A stretch of DNA of 64,000 nucleotides from Prochilodus magdalenae. Taxonomy: Eukaryota > Chordata > Actinopteri > Characiformes > Prochilodontidae. This document shows, in pieces, positions 60,196 to 64,000 of this stretch. The stretch is taken from the NCBI GenBank assembly GCA_024036415.1, contig JAMWET010001330.1:943501-1007500 (forward strand). The letters are read 5' to 3'. How positions within the stretch are numbered: position 1 is the first letter of the stretch; each line of letters opens with the position of its first letter. The translations under genes were made by a program, and so were the position numbers. Under the pieces are notes generated by a model. That model did no database searches and was not told where the DNA came from. It saw only the letters and a list, made by a program, of their open reading frames with translations.

Positions 60196-61320
60196 AGTTA
60201 ACATCTGATTCTAAATTACAACTAGGTGGGGGGGGACGCAGGAAGCAGGAAGAGGAGAAGAGAGAAAGAGTAAGAAAGTCCTTTTTATGTGTTGTTTTTG
60301 TTTTGTTCTCTACTTATGTGTATTTTTATTACTTCAGCTATAGCTGTCATCATGCAGCACAAACATCTGGATCATAAATTTAGCAAAATCAGTGTAAATC
60401 AGCTCATATAAACCATTTGCAGCACTGTTTCTAGGCAGGGAGGAAAATCTGCGCCATCCTCAGGGGTTGTGATTTGAATACGTCTGATTTAGACCAAAAA
60501 GATTACATAGTAATGTAATGATCCCATTTTTGATGCTCAACAGCAAATACTGCATGTTTAATATGTAATGCATCATAATGATAATCATAATTTTGCTAGC
60601 CAGGTTAGTGTCATTTAAATTTAATAAATTATTGAATTAATTATGAATTAATAATTAAACATTTTAATGAAGTAACTAAGATCATATTTTATTTATTTTT
60701 TATCTATTTTTTATTCTAAGAAATTAAACCAGACACATTTAGGTAGTTAGTGGATGAAGCCCTTGAATGCAGGAAAATCCATCAGCCAGTCAAAGGCAGG
60801 TAAAAGGCAAAAGTCAGAAAACTAATGAGGCACACTTGGAAACAGAGAATTACATGATGTAATTACATGAAAGCCGGCAAAAGCAAAACCAGCGACAGAC
60901 TAACACAAAAAGCAGCAGGTTTAGGGATAATGAGCAGACTCTTTCGTGAACAACACATCAATAATACATAATGTATTATGCATACAAGAGTGTCGCAGTG
61001 CATGCCGCATGATTCTGAGGACTAGACGTATAAACAAAGTTCATTTTCTGTTGCTGCAAACAATCCAGCCATGTTCTCATTTTAACAAGGAACAAATTTA
61101 TAGGCCCAAACTTGGTTAACAAAGTAAGTTTGCAGCTTTCTGACCAGAAAGCTTTTATTTTCTCAAGCTTCAAGTCCAGCAGAGCAGTACTAACTAGTGT
61201 TCTATTATCCCACCACAGAAACAAATGTGTTATTAACCACCCAGCCACATCTGAATGACTAAAAACGTCTATAAATTACTTGGTTATACAGTATGATGAT
61301 ATGATGTGTGTTGTTGTCAA
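60196..61320. other. Stretch without recognisable gene
   Basis: AT-rich. A 90-codon open frame at 60976-61248 on the minus strand has no recognisable domain. Confidence 0.5.
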
Positions 61321-61707
61321 GTGTGGAGGCACCGTGGTCAGCGCTAAGATGAATGTTTTGTTGTGGTGTATCACACGTCCAGAAGGTCTGGTGTCATCAA
61401 CACTCCATCCCTACTGCAAAACTGCAGGAAGTGTGTGAGAATATTCAAGCTGCTTTGGGATGGATTATAGCAGGACACCATTAGATACCATTATCCTCAG
61501 CATCTCCATGCCGAGATGTCCGGCATGTTGGTGGCCAGTCACCATACTGAGAGGCACTACTATTCTACGTGTAGCTCAGTAGATATTGCCCATGTCAGTC
61601 TATATTTGTCAGCATTAATTGTTTCTGGTAACCTTTATCTTCCTCCTTGATAACATTGCAATCCTATACTTCCTTCTGGGTGCAGCTATATTTTTGATGA
61701 TGAGCGT
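61321..61707 (+). mobile_element. 5'-truncated copy of the 56231-56945 Tc1-like family
   Basis: Shares GTGTGGAGGCACC, GCTAAGATGAATGTTTTGTT, GAATATTCAAGCTGC, CAGGACACCATTAGATACCA and CACCATACTGAGAGGCACTA. It ends GATGATGAGCGTAG like the family terminus. The frame LWDGL, stop, QDTIR shows the same C-terminal transposase. The left end is absent. Confidence 0.75.
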
Positions 61708-63049
61708 AGGAATGCTGTAAATAGAAGAGAATAATGAAGAATAATATCCAACATAATGGGGATCCTGCTGGTGGGACCAGTATCAGATCAGAGGATAATG
61801 TACTCCTGATAGCTTTTAATCATCTGTCAGATGTCGTGAAATCCACTAAAGAGTTTTACCTTTAGTGCCAGAGGGACTTTTTCCCTCAAAAGATCTGGTG
61901 ATACTGCTCCAAAAACTCATTTGTTCCACGCTTGCTTCCTTTCTTCCCTCTTCAGATCTCTGTGTTTAGCCCTGATATATACAAGAAGGAAATAGCTATT
62001 TCCCCACTCCATCACCTCTGTCACAGAGGCTCCCTGAAAGGACACAGCATGTAACGGCTCAGTTCGGATGATAGCATACGCACATGTCTGATCCATATCT
62101 TCCACTTTCTATATAGTCCCTTGCAGGCAGATGCTAAAGTCATTTAAACAGATCCTTAATTTTTATTGAGGATTCTGTCTATTTAACCCAGGCTTTTCAT
62201 CTCGTCTTTGGGCCTCTGTACGGAACTGTGCAAGTGAAGGGAAATGTGTGAGAATAAGTGTTGGCTAAAGACTTGCGAATTCTCTGACAAGTGTAGAGCT
62301 GGCAGGAATGCGCTGTGGAGATATCTGAAGATCCACCGCTTGCTTCACAGCCACAGCAGGGCTAGACCCGGGGATATTTTCAGATAGATAAAGAATAAAA
62401 AGAATAGATCTCTGTGAGTATGTACATATATAGTACTGCTCTCCTATTAAAGCACATCTGTATGTCTATATAATGCTCGTGAACAGGCGCACATGAGGCT
62501 ACAGTTCTGTTCTAGAGTCTTTTCTGGAACATGGGTCATATTTGCTCCTTTAATTGGATTCTTCCTTCGAATTTACGCAGGGTCTACAGAAAGTAAACAT
62601 CATTTTATTCAATGCATAAATAATTATTAAAGCATCTCAAGAGGTCACACATCGTAGTCAGTTTACCACGATTGCAAAGGGCATGATGCAAAACGTGGTA
62701 AATGTGCTGCCAACATGGCCTGGAATGGATAAGCAGCACCATGCAGTAGTACAGTAAAATATGCTGTGTTTAATTTAGTGTATAATAAATACTGATCTGA
62801 AGAATAATTCTTCAATCTGTTTGATCACAGTGGATGAAATGGCTGATCTAATCACTGCAATGGAGTCATTTTAAAACGTGCATATAGACTCATCATCATT
62901 TCAGTGGATAATTTAATGAACATCATAATAAACATTGTGTTACAGTTACAACAGTATATGATAAACGGCACAGATGTTCAGTAAGTAATTTAGTTCAGTT
63001 ACAATTATAGTTGCAACAAAAACATGTAACCAGTTGTGAACCTGTGTTT
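61708..63049. other. Stretch without recognisable gene
   Basis: 61790-62420 is repeat-poor with moderately balanced composition and could be regulatory. The rest is AT-rich. Confidence 0.45.
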
Positions 63050-63260
63050 ATTTGCATTTACATTTACATTTACATTTAAGGCATTTAGCAGATGCTCTTA
63101 TCCAGAGCGACTTACAACCGTGCTTACTGTTCCGTTGGATAATATTCCAGCTAGTAGGAAGTTTAGAGCCTAAAACTCACCATGAGCTCAGACACTGCCC
63201 GAACAGGGGGCCAGTGCTGGTACCTAGAGATTAATACACAGACAAAGAGCAAGTAAACCA
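63050..63260. repeat. Interspersed repeat sharing the SINE tail motif
   Basis: (TTTACA)n leads into AAGGCATTTAGCAGATGCTC and TTATCCAGAGCGACTTACAA. This is the same tail as in the SINEs at 4850-5045 and 47336-47466. The adjoining body (CCTAAAACTCACCATGAGCT) is different. No pol III head is seen. Confidence 0.65.
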
Positions 63261-64000
63261 TTACCTAGCAACCCCAGCCCAGTGCTCATTCCTATAGAGC
63301 AGAAAAGGTCATTATAAGTGCAACACAATACACATTGACAAAGGTTGTTATATGTGCAATACAAAGGTTATTAAAGTGCAACACAATACACACAATTTAC
63401 ACCACTGCTAGAGCTCACTCACTTAAGTGCATTACGAAGAGATGGGTCGTCAATGTATATGTATATTATTTTTCCGTAAGGTGATTTAGTTGGTTTTGAG
63501 AATGCTACTTTTGCCAAACAAGGACCAATGAAAGATGACAGGAGCCTTTAGCAGCCCGTCGGGGTCTTTAAATGCAAAATATTTTGTATTTGTGTAATTT
63601 TTTTTGGGCCACAGTAAATAAATTTGAGAGAGGTTTTTTTTCAGATTGCAAAACAGAGTTATTTAATTTGCCTTCTGTTTCATTTTTTGAAATATTTGCC
63701 AGCGACATTAATTCACTTAACAATCATTGGCATCTCTGATGTTAGCATGACAACTACTAAGATGATGGAGCAGCTGTGTCCCAGTAACTACAACTTATTT
63801 TGGCACACGTCAGGAGGATTTGTTTACTGCTTCTCCACAGATGCTGTTAGCATCTCCAAAAGCAGCTTAAACAGGCCCCAAACTGAGTTACAGAGATCCC
63901 AGCTGTATGTAAATCTCACTCATTCTCTGTGCTGAATGAGGAGGTGAACCTCTCTGTCCGGTTTCACGTCACCTAATGTGCACAAGCATGTTATCGCTTG
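63261..64000. other. Stretch without recognisable gene
   Basis: AT-rich to mixed. The open frame at 63624-63935 (103 codons) has no recognisable domain. The window ends without a recognisable gene start. Confidence 0.45.

Overview
This window looks like nuclear DNA from a ray-finned fish, possibly an ostariophysan. It is visibly AT-rich and eukaryotic in character. It carries several degraded Tc1/mariner-like DNA transposons, an L2-type LINE remnant, two types of tRNA-derived SINE, and long TA, GT, GATA and CATC microsatellites. No open reading frame is long or recognisable enough to be a host protein-coding gene. I see no rRNA gene, functional tRNA gene, CRISPR array or prokaryote-like operon. 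The region is best read as intergenic or deep intronic sequence. Every coding trace I recognise belongs to a dead transposable element.

Layout. 1-5 kb: a short TIR element (991-1500), a TA microsatellite, a partial fold-back repeat and a SINE. 5-7.4 kb: a deleted Tc1-like element (5281-5810) sitting in an older repeat, then a dead L2 reverse transcriptase (6150-7370). 9-10.6 kb: a second deleted copy of the same Tc1-like family (9100-9627), inserted inside a different Tc1-like element with long inverted ends. 13-17 kb: a CATC-linked repeat and a SINE inside a MITE-like repeat. 21-24 kb: a 25-bp-TIR Tc1-like remnant and a near-palindromic repeat. 25.8-26.9 kb: a degenerate telomere-like array split by a candidate solo LTR. 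31-34.5 kb: a Tc1 fragment, a second near-palindromic repeat, a SINE ending in a perfect hairpin, and a 15-16-bp minisatellite split by a 0.9-kb insertion. 38-43 kb: two more Tc1-like transposase remnants. 47-48.6 kb: a TIR element holding two SINEs. 56-57.8 kb: a TA-flanked Tc1-like element, a diverged repeat and a GATA-linked retroelement tail. 59-63 kb: further repeat fragments.

Between these lie repeat-poor blocks (about 8.0-8.9, 13.0-13.3, 27.2-28.2, 36.5-36.9, 39.8-40.2, 43.9-44.3 and 55.0-55.7 kb). Their composition would suit conserved non-coding regulatory DNA of a gene desert. That is inference and needs cross-species alignment. Nothing here supports a new enzymatic or defence system. 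The most informative signals are structural: nested insertions, differently deleted sibling transposons, the LTR in a telomere-like array, and the hairpin-ended SINE.
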